From NCBI GenBank assembly GCA_964428185.1, contig CAYRXH010000018.1, positions 1-34,328 on the forward strand: a DNA stretch of 34,328 nucleotides. The letters are read 5' to 3'. This DNA is from CAYMAZ01 sp964428185 (GTDB lineage: Bacteria; Bacteroidota; Bacteroidia; Bacteroidales; DTU049). Of this stretch, positions 1 through 7,813 are shown piece after piece. Under the pieces are notes generated by a model. The model did no database searches, was not told where the DNA came from, and was given only the letters and a program-made list of their open reading frames with translations. The stretch's first letter is position 1. Every line of letters starts with the position of its first letter. The position numbers were made by a program, and so were the translations under genes.

Positions 1-6
1 AGTGAT

Positions 7-459
7 TTATGCTGCATGAGAATATTCTCGGTATATATCTGTCGGATTAATAATATAAAAGTAATCTGAAACTTCAGTAATTTCTTTTATTTCAGAAGTT
101 TTCATCTTCATCTCAGAGTCCGCATCTTTCATAAGCAGAACCTGCTCCTGAAATTCTAGGCTAACTGGGATATTGCATTTTTCAGAGAAATTTTCCCGAA
201 TGTGTTTCTGATAATACCTAAGATATTGTCTTCTTTGAATCATGGGATAGAAAGCAATCCAAAGCACAGCAAAAACAGCAAGAATAACCGAAAGTACAAG
301 ACTATCTATCAGAAAGGCTATAACAGCCAGAGCAAGATAAATTCCCGGCACCAGATATTTTCCTCTTAGTCTTCTCTTTTTTACCAGTTCGGAAGTTGAA
401 GCCTTGAATAAAAGATAACTCAGATAATCTTTTTCGTTTATGGAAAAATGTATTTTCAT
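7..459 (-). CDS. YcxB-like small membrane protein, possibly C-terminally frameshifted
   Basis: A 150-residue protein with two adjacent hydrophobic segments (about residues 33-70) after a basic stretch (KKRRLRGK), followed by a soluble C-terminal half. The order (two membrane helices, then a beta-rich domain of about 60 residues) resembles YcxB-like proteins, whose function is unknown. It begins one base after the stop of the aldolase-like gene upstream, so it is probably the last gene of that operon. The family usually ends with a motif like IPKRxF. Here the C-terminus reads INPTDIYREYSHAA, but another frame reads DRYIPRIFS over the same bases, so the last residues may have been lost to a one-base shift. 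The family assignment is tentative. Confidence 0.55.
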   Translation of the reverse strand: MKIHFSINEKDYLSYLLFKASTSELVKKRRLRGKYLVPGIYLALAVIAFLIDSLVLSVILAVFAVLWIAFYPMIQRRQYLRYYQKHIRENFSEKCNIPVSLEFQEQVLLMKDADSEMKMKTSEIKEITEVSDYFYIINPTDIYREYSHAA

Positions 460-460
460 T

Positions 461-1054
461 TTATTTTAATTTATTGATTTCATTTATCGGTTTGCTGCCG
501 GCTTCTTTCATGCTTTTTCCCAGTGATACAAATCCATGATTTCTGATTATAAAAAAATCATTCCTTTCTACAAGAGGAAAAATGCTTTTGATCAATGCTT
601 CAGTGCCATATTCACATTCATTCTCTGTAATTTCTGTTCCATTCAGAAATGCATGATCAAGAAGCCATTGATTATGTCCATGAAACACAGCATTCACGTC
701 GGGCCGAGCCTGATATATTGCATAGTGCATCATGCTTTCAGAAGAGGGAACCCTGCAGCCTTTGACAAAAACCTTAGACTGTTCCTGTTGAACTTCGCTC
801 ACAAGCACAAAATCCTGATCGGAGAGATCTGATTTTGAATCCAGTCCTGCTGAAGTGATATAAAACATATTCTTTCCTTCTTTTGCTCTAAAGCTCAGGT
901 TTCCTGAAGATCCACCGGGATATTCAGGAGTTAGCCCCTTGCTGAAAAATTCTTTGCACCAAAACTTCAACTCATCAAGCATTGAAGAGACAGGAATTTC
1001 TTGATCAAGAAAAACCGTTTCAAATTTCGGTCCTGTATATATTTTTTCTGCCAC
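461..1054 (-). CDS. Class II aldolase/adducin family protein, probably acting in methylthioribose salvage
   Basis: A 197-residue protein of the class II aldolase/adducin fold. All catalytic features are visible: the phosphate/glycine region GGSSGNLS (47-54), the acid/base Glu in SSES (E106), the metal-binding pair in FHGHN (H125, H127) and a third His in RNHG (H173). I chose the GTG at 1054 as start. It follows the mtnA stop by four bases, with AGGA overlapping that stop; a longer reading frame would run back into mtnA. Known relatives cleave or dehydrate sugar phosphates. Next to mtnA the likely substrate is 5-methylthioribulose-1-phosphate, used either by an MtnB-type dehydratase or by an aldolase of the DHAP shunt. 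The sequence alone does not decide between these. Confidence 0.8.
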   Translation of the reverse strand: MAEKIYTGPKFETVFLDQEIPVSSMLDELKFWCKEFFSKGLTPEYPGGSSGNLSFRAKEGKNMFYITSAGLDSKSDLSDQDFVLVSEVQQEQSKVFVKGCRVPSSESMMHYAIYQARPDVNAVFHGHNQWLLDHAFLNGTEITENECEYGTEALIKSIFPLVERNDFFIIRNHGFVSLGKSMKEAGSKPINEINKLK

Positions 1055-1058
1055 TTTC

Positions 1059-2114
1059 CTATTTCTCCAACAATGTAACAATCTGTTCTTCTGATGGCCT
1101 GATGATTCCAAATTCAGTGATTATACCGGTAATCAGTTCGGCGGGTGTTACATCAAAAGCCGGGTTTCTGGCTGATGCCCCCGGAGCTGCAATCATAACC
1201 GAATTCAGATTTCCATGCCGGGTTTGGCCGGTCTGCCATAACACTTCATCTGCACTTCGTTCTTCTATGGGAATTTGCTGTCCGTCCGAACAATTCACAT
1301 CAAACGTGGATGTTGGAGCAGCAATATAAAAAGGAACTCCAAAATAGCGGGCACAAATTGCCTTTTCCAGTGTTCCGATCTTATTGGCTGTATCTCCATT
1401 TCTGGCAATTCTGTCAGCCCCTGTAATCACCAGATCAATGTCACCCGAATTCATAAAATGAGCGGCTGCATTATCAGGAATAATATCAAACGGAATTCCT
1501 TCCTGGAGCAATTCCCATGCCGTCAGTCTGGCGCCCTGGGACCGGGGCCGTGTTTCATCCACAAATACAAACACATTTTTTCCTGATCTGTGTGCTTCAA
1601 ATATGGGAGCCAATGCAGAACCGTGATCAACAAAAGCAAGACATCCGGCATTACAATGGGTAAGAATTTTGTATTTGTCCAGAATCAACTCACTACCAAA
1701 GTGTCCAATGGCAGCTGACATGACCATATCCTCTTCCGCAAGTTGCTGTGCCTGAAATACAGCTGCATCTGCCCCATCCTCCAATCCTGCTTCAAACACT
1801 TTTTGTGTGGCATAGAATAAATTCCTGGCTGTTGGCCTGGCATCGTCAATCTGTTTTTTTGCATTAAACACAAAATCTCCTGCCAAATTTTGTTTTTCTG
1901 CCTGCAAAAAAGCCTGTGCCATTGCAAAACCACCGGCAATTCCAATGGCTCCGGCACCCCGCACAATCATGTCTCTGATTGCTGATATTGTAATAGAATA
2001 ATCTGTTGAGTTGAAAATTCTGAATCTGAATGGTAATTCATTCTGATGTATCATTTTCACCGTTCCATCCTGCTCCATCCAGATAGTTCGGTATTCTGAG
2101 CCATTAACTTTCAT
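1059..2114 (-). CDS. mtnA: S-methyl-5-thioribose-1-phosphate isomerase
   Basis: A 351-residue MtnA, full length for the family and related to eIF2B alpha. It converts 5-methylthioribose-1-phosphate to 5-methylthioribulose-1-phosphate in salvage of methylthioadenosine, a by-product of polyamine and other SAM-dependent reactions. Visible motifs are the substrate loop RGAGAIG (52-58), the catalytic Cys in THCNAG (C154), ETRPRSQGARLT (187-198) and the catalytic Asp in GADRIARNGD (D234). It lies nine bases after the stop of the DYKYEA-repeat gene and just ahead of the aldolase-like gene, so these are likely co-transcribed. No other Mtn genes are present in the window. Confidence 0.95.
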   Translation of the reverse strand: MKVNGSEYRTIWMEQDGTVKMIHQNELPFRFRIFNSTDYSITISAIRDMIVRGAGAIGIAGGFAMAQAFLQAEKQNLAGDFVFNAKKQIDDARPTARNLFYATQKVFEAGLEDGADAAVFQAQQLAEEDMVMSAAIGHFGSELILDKYKILTHCNAGCLAFVDHGSALAPIFEAHRSGKNVFVFVDETRPRSQGARLTAWELLQEGIPFDIIPDNAAAHFMNSGDIDLVITGADRIARNGDTANKIGTLEKAICARYFGVPFYIAAPTSTFDVNCSDGQQIPIEERSADEVLWQTGQTRHGNLNSVMIAAPGASARNPAFDVTPAELITGIITEFGIIRPSEEQIVTLLEK

Positions 2115-2123
2115 ACTGTTCTA

Positions 2124-2459
2124 TTAATAAAAGAAATGGATTTTTTTCTTATTTTGCCAACCAGCTTCATATTTGTAATCTGTAAAGTAGATAATGACAT
2201 CTGCTTCATACTTACAATCAGTGAAATATACCACCTTTTTTGCTTCATATTTATAGTCCGTAAAAAACCACACTCCAGCATTCTTGTCTGCTTCATATTT
2301 ATACTCAGTTTTGAATACAATAAGATCTGCTTCATATTTGTAATCAGTAACATACGTTTTTACATTTGCCTCATATTTATAGTCTGTGGAAAAAACAACC
2401 TGAGAACTTGCTGAAGCTGATAATAAAAGAACAACTGAATAAAAGAATACATGTTTCAT
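2124..2459 (-). CDS. Secreted DYKYEA-repeat protein (DUF6150-like)
   Basis: A 111-residue protein with a signal peptide (MKHVFFYSVVLLLSASASSQ), then six near-identical units ending in T-(D/E)-(Y/C)-KYEA. Units are 13 residues long except the fourth, which is 16 because of a KNAGVWFF insertion. The end is aromatic and basic (GWQNKKKIHFFY). The alternating hydrophobic pattern (VVYFTDYKYEAD) suggests one short beta strand or hairpin per unit. I recall similar Bacteroidota proteins grouped as DUF6150; their function is unknown. It is the first gene of the mtnA run. No exact TAnnTTTG box was seen on its strand, although the start region is divergent from the gene at 2500. Confidence 0.75.
   Translation of the reverse strand: MKHVFFYSVVLLLSASASSQVVFSTDYKYEANVKTYVTDYKYEADLIVFKTEYKYEADKNAGVWFFTDYKYEAKKVVYFTDCKYEADVIIYFTDYKYEAGWQNKKKIHFFY
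2164..2390 (-). repeat. Tandem 39-bp coding repeats
   Basis: On the plus strand, GCTTCATA-type units (the reverse complement of the codons for Y-E-A) begin at 2164, 2203, 2242, 2290, 2329 and 2368. The spacing is 39, 39, 48, 39 and 39 bases. Third positions vary between copies, so protein rather than DNA identity has been conserved. They code for the DYKYEA units and are not a CRISPR array. Confidence 0.85.
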
Positions 2460-2472
2460 AATTATTTCTGAT

Positions 2473-2480
2473 TATATTTG
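2473..2480 (+). promoter_or_regulatory. Bacteroidota -7 box (TATATTTG) for the T9SS protein at 2500
   Basis: An exact TAnnTTTG match 19 bases before the ATG at 2500. The leader would be only about 10-15 bases. No good TTTG -33 element was seen. It argues against the alternative TTG start at 2494. Confidence 0.6.
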
Positions 2481-2499
2481 CATACTAAAACTTTTGATT

Positions 2500-3612
2500 A
2501 TGGTTACAAAACTTACACCAAAAACAAACAGTATTTCAAAAATACAAAAAAGTTTTGTTGCTCTTTTTTTTCTTTTGATCTCATTGTATGCGTTTCCTCA
2601 GATTGTGATTACAGAATCAGATTTTCCAACACCAGGATATGCTTATCCTTACAGCCAAAAACCAGCACCTGGTATTGAAATTGATTCCTACACTGATTCA
2701 GGTGCAAATATAATATGGGATTTTTCTGCAATAACCAAGACTGAACAAAACCTGATAAGGTTTATTTCTCCAACATCAACAGAAATTCAATATATCTGTA
2801 TTGCTGTTTTCAACAACCCCCTTGATCCTGAACATGATTCCGATGTGGCAAAACCAGGGGAAGAAATGTCTGACCCCATGGGGTCCATTCAGGTAACTGA
2901 TGTGTTTGAATTCTTTCAGATTCAGGCTGATGCTTATGTAAGCACAGGGAGAAGTGCCAATGTCAACGGGATTCCTACTTGTGTAAAAAACGAACCTGCA
3001 GACACAATTTTTAAACTCCCCCTGAACTATGGCGATACCCTTTCATCAAACTCTGCCTTTGAAATCAGTATCCCCGGCGTAGGATATTATGGTCAGACAA
3101 TTCAACGGTTTTCTGTTGCTGATGCTTGGGGAACTGTTATAACTCCTTTTGGCACATATAACAGCCTGCGAATTAAAAGTATTATAGAATTTGAAGACTC
3201 CATCTTCTACGACAGCTATGGCTTTGGAACAACAATTCCCCATACTGAAACGCATTATATTTGGCTCACAAATGATTTTAAAATTCCTGTTTTTACGGTT
3301 GAGGAAAAGGGGCAAAACTTCGGAGGCACCATTGCTTTCTGGATAGACACCCTTGATCATACATCTTCAAATGACGGGATGATGGAGCTTCCCCTCAGCG
3401 TGTATCCTGTGCCTGCTTCAGAAAGATTAAACCTCACTCTGACAAACAGCAGTGAAATTGTTCTATTTATCGTTGATGTCAATGGAAAAACAGTGATGCA
3501 AACTGAGCCGTTCCATAACACAATAAGCATTGATATTTCAGGCCTCCCTGCCGGTGTTTATCTGATTTGTGATCAGACAAAATCAATTCATTATAAATTC
3601 TTAAAAAATTGA
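2500..3612 (+). CDS. T9SS type A sorting domain protein of unknown function
   Basis: A 370-residue secreted protein. A basic N-terminus is followed by a hydrophobic stretch (FVALFFLLISLYAFPQ) that serves as signal peptide. The middle is a beta-rich domain of about 250 residues that I cannot assign; it starts ITESDFPTPGYAYPYSQ. The C-terminal 75 residues form a T9SS type A domain, with YPVPASERLNL, DVNGKTVM and GLPAGVYLI, ending KFLKN. T9SS cargo crosses the outer membrane and the domain is then removed or attached to the surface. The ATG at 2500 is preferred over TTG at 2494 because it gives the more usual signal peptide and fits the promoter. The next gene starts about 100 bases later with its own promoter. 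Confidence 0.8.
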   Translation: MVTKLTPKTNSISKIQKSFVALFFLLISLYAFPQIVITESDFPTPGYAYPYSQKPAPGIEIDSYTDSGANIIWDFSAITKTEQNLIRFISPTSTEIQYICIAVFNNPLDPEHDSDVAKPGEEMSDPMGSIQVTDVFEFFQIQADAYVSTGRSANVNGIPTCVKNEPADTIFKLPLNYGDTLSSNSAFEISIPGVGYYGQTIQRFSVADAWGTVITPFGTYNSLRIKSIIEFEDSIFYDSYGFGTTIPHTETHYIWLTNDFKIPVFTVEEKGQNFGGTIAFWIDTLDHTSSNDGMMELPLSVYPVPASERLNLTLTNSSEIVLFIVDVNGKTVMQTEPFHNTISIDISGLPAGVYLICDQTKSIHYKFLKN

Positions 3613-3652
3613 TTTTATGCAACTTTTTTGAATGTTTTTATGTTTTTTTATC

Positions 3653-3681
3653 TTTGATTTTTAAAAATTTATGTATTTTTG
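3653..3681 (+). promoter_or_regulatory. Bacteroidota promoter (TTTG, 17-bp spacer, TATTTTTG)
   Basis: TTTG at 3653-3656 and TATTTTTG at 3674-3681 match the -33/-7 pattern of Bacteroidota housekeeping promoters. The leader to the ATG at 3718 is about 30 bases and A-rich (AAACAATAATAAAAATT), as is usual for translation starts in this phylum. Confidence 0.75.
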
Positions 3682-3717
3682 CTTTAAGAATTATTCAACC
3701 AAACAATAATAAAAATT

Positions 3718-5553
3718 ATGAAAATGAGAAGTTTACTTGTTTTGTTCGTTGCCGTTGGTCTGGTAATGAATGTAATGGCCCAGCAGAAAAGAGTTGCTGT
3801 TCCTGACCATCTGAAAAACTATTCTGTTACATCATCAATCAACATGGATCGTGATCATGCTCCCGGTCAGATGTCAGAAAATCCTTATGTCAGTAATCCC
3901 AACAAAAGTTTCACAGAAACAATTATTGGTAACACTGAATATGATGTACAGACAAACAAATGTATTGACACTCGTATTTATCTGTATCCCGACAACACCA
4001 TTGGTGCTGCATGGATCAGAGGTACCGGCGGTTTCACAGACAGAGGTACCGGTTACAATTATTATGACGGAACCTCATGGGGTGCCCATCCCACTGCCAG
4101 AATTGAAAATGTAAGAACAGGTTGGGGAAGTTATGCTCCTTTCAATGACGGTGAAATTGTAATTGCACACGAAGGAGCCACTAATTTTGTAATGTCTACC
4201 CGTCCCACTAAAGGAACAGGAGCATGGACAACTACTCTCGTTCCCGGACCTACCGGCGCTGAAGTTACATGGCCAAGAGTAACAACTGTAGGTGACACAA
4301 TCCACATTCTCTCAGCCAGTTATGTTACTTATGAAAACATGGAAAACCCCATCATTTATTCCCGTTCTCTTGATGCCGGAGTTAACTGGACACATACTAT
4401 CATCCCCGGAATGGACTTTGCTTCCGGCGAACTTTCATACAGCGCTGACATGTATGCATGGGCACATCCCAAAAACGGTGTCCTTGCATTTGTTGTTGGA
4501 AACATGTGGCAAGATGTTTATCTTATGAAATCTACCGATGGTGGAGACACCTGGACAAAATCAATCATCTTTGACCATCCAAATCCCTTTACTTTTGACA
4601 CAGGTACTCCAATGGACACTACCTATGTATGTGATGGTCTCCTTGCTGCTGAAATTGACAACAGCGGTGAAGTTCATGTTGCTTTTGGTGCAACCAGAGT
4701 TCTTGTTGAAGATCCTGCTTCAGAACAGTTTTCATGGTTCCCGTTCGTTTCTTATCTTGCTTACTGGAATGAATCAATGGGTGTCCTCACTGATCTGACA
4801 ATTGATGTTATGGATGCTCAGGGAAGAGCTATTGGATATCTTCTTGATCTGGACAATGACGGAACCCTCTTTGCAGATTTTACAGATTTTGCACAGATTG
4901 TCAGCTATGGCAACCACGGTATGGTTTCACAGCCACAACTTTCAATTGATTCAAACGATGATCTGTATGTTACATTTGCTCATGTAAATGAAACAAACTA
5001 TAGCGGTGTTGCATATTATCGCCACATCTGGGCACGTAAATCAACCGACGGTGGTGCTACATGGAGTGATTTTTCAGAAATCACCGGAGGTCTTGTTCAC
5101 GAATATGATGAATGCGTCTATGGTGCAATGGCAAAAAATACCGACAACTATATTCACATGATTTATCAGCTTGATGACCAGCCTGGTACCGGCACAGGAA
5201 CTGCTCCTGACCACAGCCAGGGTAACAACGATATTATATATATCCGCGTTCTTAAAACTGACATCGGTACTACCAGTGCAAACATTTCTGAATACAATAC
5301 CATCAATGCTTTCTCAGTATATCCTAATCCAGCAACAGATGTTGCCAATGTTGAAATTGTTTCTCCTGTTATGACTACTGCAACAATCAATGTAACAAAC
5401 ATCATGGGACAGCTTATCTTTACTCAGGCTGTTGATGTTACTGCCGGAAGCAACACTGTTACTCTCGGACTTGAAAATGTTCAGGCCGGTGTTTATTTCG
5501 TTTCTGTTGAAGCTCAGAACTTTAACCAGTCACAAAAACTTATTGTTCAATAG
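3718..5553 (+). CDS. Secreted Asp-box (sialidase-like fold) protein with T9SS domain, copy 1
   Basis: A 611-residue protein with a signal peptide (residues 1-21, ending VMAQ). Three Asp-box motifs (SxDxGxxW) lie at about 217-224 (SLDAGVNW), 272-279 (STDGGDTW) and 442-449 (STDGGATW), which point to a beta-propeller like that of BNR/sialidase proteins. I see no convincing sialidase arginine triad, so enzyme activity is not claimed. The T9SS type A domain starts at about 533 (FSVYPNPATD) and includes NIMGQL and VQAGVYFVSV. It is paralogous along its whole length to the next gene: shared stretches include SFTE, I-GTTEYD-like, KSTDGG and VLKTDIGTTSA. A strong promoter precedes it and a perfect terminator follows 20 bases after the stop. 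Confidence 0.85.
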   Translation: MKMRSLLVLFVAVGLVMNVMAQQKRVAVPDHLKNYSVTSSINMDRDHAPGQMSENPYVSNPNKSFTETIIGNTEYDVQTNKCIDTRIYLYPDNTIGAAWIRGTGGFTDRGTGYNYYDGTSWGAHPTARIENVRTGWGSYAPFNDGEIVIAHEGATNFVMSTRPTKGTGAWTTTLVPGPTGAEVTWPRVTTVGDTIHILSASYVTYENMENPIIYSRSLDAGVNWTHTIIPGMDFASGELSYSADMYAWAHPKNGVLAFVVGNMWQDVYLMKSTDGGDTWTKSIIFDHPNPFTFDTGTPMDTTYVCDGLLAAEIDNSGEVHVAFGATRVLVEDPASEQFSWFPFVSYLAYWNESMGVLTDLTIDVMDAQGRAIGYLLDLDNDGTLFADFTDFAQIVSYGNHGMVSQPQLSIDSNDDLYVTFAHVNETNYSGVAYYRHIWARKSTDGGATWSDFSEITGGLVHEYDECVYGAMAKNTDNYIHMIYQLDDQPGTGTGTAPDHSQGNNDIIYIRVLKTDIGTTSANISEYNTINAFSVYPNPATDVANVEIVSPVMTTATINVTNIMGQLIFTQAVDVTAGSNTVTLGLENVQAGVYFVSVEAQNFNQSQKLIVQ

Positions 5554-5573
5554 TTGTTACTCCTGAACAATTT

Positions 5574-5603
5574 AAAAAAGGGTTGCCTGTGCAACCCTTT
5601 TTT
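5574..5603. terminator. Rho-independent terminator, perfect 13-bp stem
   Basis: AAAAAAGGGTTGC (5574-5586), loop CTGT, GCAACCCTTTTTT (5591-5603). The stem is perfect, with an A run on one side and a T run on the other, so it can act in both directions. It ends the gene at 3718-5553. Confidence 0.9.
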
Positions 5604-5631
5604 GTTTGTACCAAATATTGATTTATATTTG
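5601..5631 (+). promoter_or_regulatory. Bacteroidota promoter overlapping the upstream terminator (TTTG, 19-bp spacer, TATATTTG)
   Basis: TTTG at 5601-5604 lies in the T tract of the preceding terminator; TATATTTG is at 5624-5631. The ATG at 5656 follows 24 bases later. A second TTTG at 5605-5608 would give a 15-bp spacer. Confidence 0.75.
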
Positions 5632-5655
5632 CAAAGAACATTAAAAACAAGACCA

Positions 5656-7491
5656 ATGAAGAAATTACTGTTATTTGTATGTGTAGCCATGTTTTCTGTT
5701 GTCATTATGGCACAGGAAAGGGTTCCTGTTTGTCCGTCTCTGAAAAATCATTCAGAAAAGGCATCATTATCCATCGTTCAGGGAGAATTTTTGTTTCCTG
5801 AAAACCCCTCTTTTTCAGAATACATTTCACTCAAAAGCTTCACAGAAGAAATACTGGGAACAACTGAATATGATCTTCAGTCAAACGGTTCTGTTGATCA
5901 CCGCATCAGGTTATATCCTGACGGAACTATCGGAGCCACCTGGACAATGGGTACAGGAACTTTTGACAATAGGGGTACCGCTTATAATTATTTCAATGGT
6001 ACTACATGGGGAGCTGCTCCGTCCGCAAGAATTGAATCTCAGCGCACAGGCTGGCCAAGCTATGCTCCTCTTAATTCGGGAGAAGTCATTGTTTCTCACA
6101 ATTTCCCAAATTATTTAGTGTTGCTGAACAGACCAGCCAAAGGAACCGGTACATGGACAGAAACTCAGATTCCTTCACCTGTTGGAACCGCTCCTACATG
6201 GGCTCGAATGGTTACAGTTGATGACACAATTCATATCATTGCCAATTCATATAACGAATATGCGGGCATGAAACAGGCCCTCATATACATGAGAAGCGTT
6301 GACGGCGGAACAACATGGACAGATGTCATTCCAGACGGGATGACTTCAGCGGAATATAAATCAATCAACGGAGACAATTATGCCTGGTCTGAACCAAAAA
6401 ACGGTATTTTGGCCTTTGTTGTCGGTGATAAATGGCACGACCTTTTTCTGATGAAGTCCACAGATGGAGGAACAACATGGAACAAAACAATCATTTATCA
6501 GCATCCCAATCCTCACCCAATGTGGCAAACCCCTCCTGTCTATGCAGACACAGTGTATGTTTGTGATGGTGCCCCAGTAGTTGAACTGGATAACGCAGGA
6601 AATGCCCATGTAGTGTTCGGTATTCAGAGAGTTCTATATGATCCTGCGGAAGACCCCAACAACGAAGGAGCATATTCATATTTCCCTTTTACTGACGGTA
6701 TCGCATACTGGAAAGAAGGAGATGCTCCTTTTACCGACCTCAACCCTGATGCTGTTTATACAAACGGCAAACTGATCGCATGGACACAGGATGTTGACAA
6801 TTCTGGTGTTGTTCTGGATAACCTGACAACTATAGATGAAATTGCAAAATATTACCTCTCTTTATCTTCAATGCCTCAACTCACCATTGACACCAACGGA
6901 GATATGTACCTGCTCTTTGTTTCTCCAAATGAACTGTTGTATAGCGGGACACAATATTACAATCATCTATGGGGCCGCAAATCAACTGATGGTGGCACAA
7001 CATGGAGTGATTTTTCCCAGATAACAGGTGGCATCATGCATGAATTTGACGAATGTGTTTTCGGCGCAATGTCAAAAACCAGTGATGATTATGTGCATAT
7101 TACATTTCAGATGGACGATGAGCCTGGCTTGCATGTCCGTGGTGATGAAGATGCTGTCAGAACAAACACTTATATATATATCAGAGTATTAAAAACAGAT
7201 ATCGGAACAACCAGTGCAGACATTTCAGAATATAATACGGTCAACACAGTATCAGTATTTCCCAACCCTGCATCATGCAATGCTGTGCTTGAAATTACTT
7301 CTCCTTTCAGGACCGATGCAGTCCTCTGTATTCGTTCGCTGACAGGACAGGAAATCATGAAAACACCTCTGCTTATTGAAGCAGGAACAACACAGTTGAA
7401 ATTCGATGTTGCATCCTGGCAGGCAGGAGTATATCTTCTTCAACTAACTACCAACAGCGAATCAATCTGCAAAAAGCTGATTGTTGATTAG
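5656..7491 (+). CDS. Secreted Asp-box (sialidase-like fold) protein with T9SS domain, copy 2
   Basis: A 611-residue paralogue of the gene just upstream, with the same architecture and the same length. It has a signal peptide (MKKLLLFVCVAMFSVVIMAQ), a propeller-like body with three Asp-boxes (SVDGGTTW, then STDGGTTW twice) and a C-terminal T9SS type A domain (SVFPNPASCNAVLEI, AGVYLLQL). The reading frame is open back to 5554, but the ATG at 5656 starts a clean signal peptide and follows a promoter, so I place the start there. The pair looks like a tandem duplication that has diverged substantially, possibly binding or cleaving different glycans or proteins. The substrate is unknown. Confidence 0.85.
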   Translation: MKKLLLFVCVAMFSVVIMAQERVPVCPSLKNHSEKASLSIVQGEFLFPENPSFSEYISLKSFTEEILGTTEYDLQSNGSVDHRIRLYPDGTIGATWTMGTGTFDNRGTAYNYFNGTTWGAAPSARIESQRTGWPSYAPLNSGEVIVSHNFPNYLVLLNRPAKGTGTWTETQIPSPVGTAPTWARMVTVDDTIHIIANSYNEYAGMKQALIYMRSVDGGTTWTDVIPDGMTSAEYKSINGDNYAWSEPKNGILAFVVGDKWHDLFLMKSTDGGTTWNKTIIYQHPNPHPMWQTPPVYADTVYVCDGAPVVELDNAGNAHVVFGIQRVLYDPAEDPNNEGAYSYFPFTDGIAYWKEGDAPFTDLNPDAVYTNGKLIAWTQDVDNSGVVLDNLTTIDEIAKYYLSLSSMPQLTIDTNGDMYLLFVSPNELLYSGTQYYNHLWGRKSTDGGTTWSDFSQITGGIMHEFDECVFGAMSKTSDDYVHITFQMDDEPGLHVRGDEDAVRTNTYIYIRVLKTDIGTTSADISEYNTVNTVSVFPNPASCNAVLEITSPFRTDAVLCIRSLTGQEIMKTPLLIEAGTTQLKFDVASWQAGVYLLQLTTNSESICKKLIVD

Positions 7492-7507
7492 TTTTTAAAA
7501 TTCAAAC

Positions 7508-7541
7508 AAAAAAGGGAACACAGAAAAGTGTTTCCTTTTTT
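7508..7541. terminator. Bidirectional terminator between convergent genes
   Basis: A run of A at 7508-7513, GGG and AACAC (7517-7521), loop AGAAAA, then GTGTT (7528-7532), TCC and a run of T to 7541. The stem is about 14 bp with one G-T pair. It lies between the Asp-box gene and the NifU-like gene and can serve both. Confidence 0.85.
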
Positions 7542-7798
7542 TATTTTGCCATATTGATAGCAATGACGCTTTCAATTTCAGGAACATATTTTTTTATCGT
7601 TGCTTCAACACCTCCCTTCATTGTCTGAATGGCCATGGGACAAGAATGACATGCACCCTGCAATTCAACATGAACAATATTCTCAGGAGTTATTGTTACA
7701 AATCTTATATCACCCCCATCATTCTGTAGATATGGTCTGATTTGCTCAATAACATTTTTTACTTTATCCGTCAGTGGATGAATAGTTTGATTTTCCAT
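7541..7798 (-). CDS. NifU-like Fe-S cluster carrier (Nfu domain)
   Basis: An 85-residue stand-alone NifU C-terminal (Nfu) domain. It has the family hallmarks NDGGDIRFV (26-34) and the cluster-binding CxxC in GACHSCPM (C50, C53). Nfu proteins receive an Fe-S cluster from a scaffold and deliver it to target apoproteins in the cytoplasm. It starts 15 bases after the stop of the Mrp/ApbC gene, another Fe-S carrier, and is almost certainly co-transcribed with it. The pairing strengthens both assignments. Its stop codon touches the terminator at 7508-7541. Confidence 0.92.
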   Translation of the reverse strand: MENQTIHPLTDKVKNVIEQIRPYLQNDGGDIRFVTITPENIVHVELQGACHSCPMAIQTMKGGVEATIKKYVPEIESVIAINMAK

Positions 7799-7813
7799 AG
7801 TATTGGTTAATTA

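Noticed and set aside
2164..2390. Regular 39-base repeats considered as a CRISPR array
   Set aside because: They are in frame, code for the DYKYEA units, have no unique spacers, and no cas gene is nearby.
2136..2414. A 92-codon plus-strand frame opposite the DYKYEA-repeat gene
   Set aside because: It is open only because the repeat codons lack stops on the opposite strand. Its translation is Phe/Ile/Cys-rich with no start signal, and the minus frame has a signal peptide and a regular repeat.
3718..7491. Asp-box proteins considered as active sialidases
   Set aside because: Asp-boxes alone define the fold. I could not find the catalytic arginine triad and Tyr/Glu pair, so no enzyme function was assigned.
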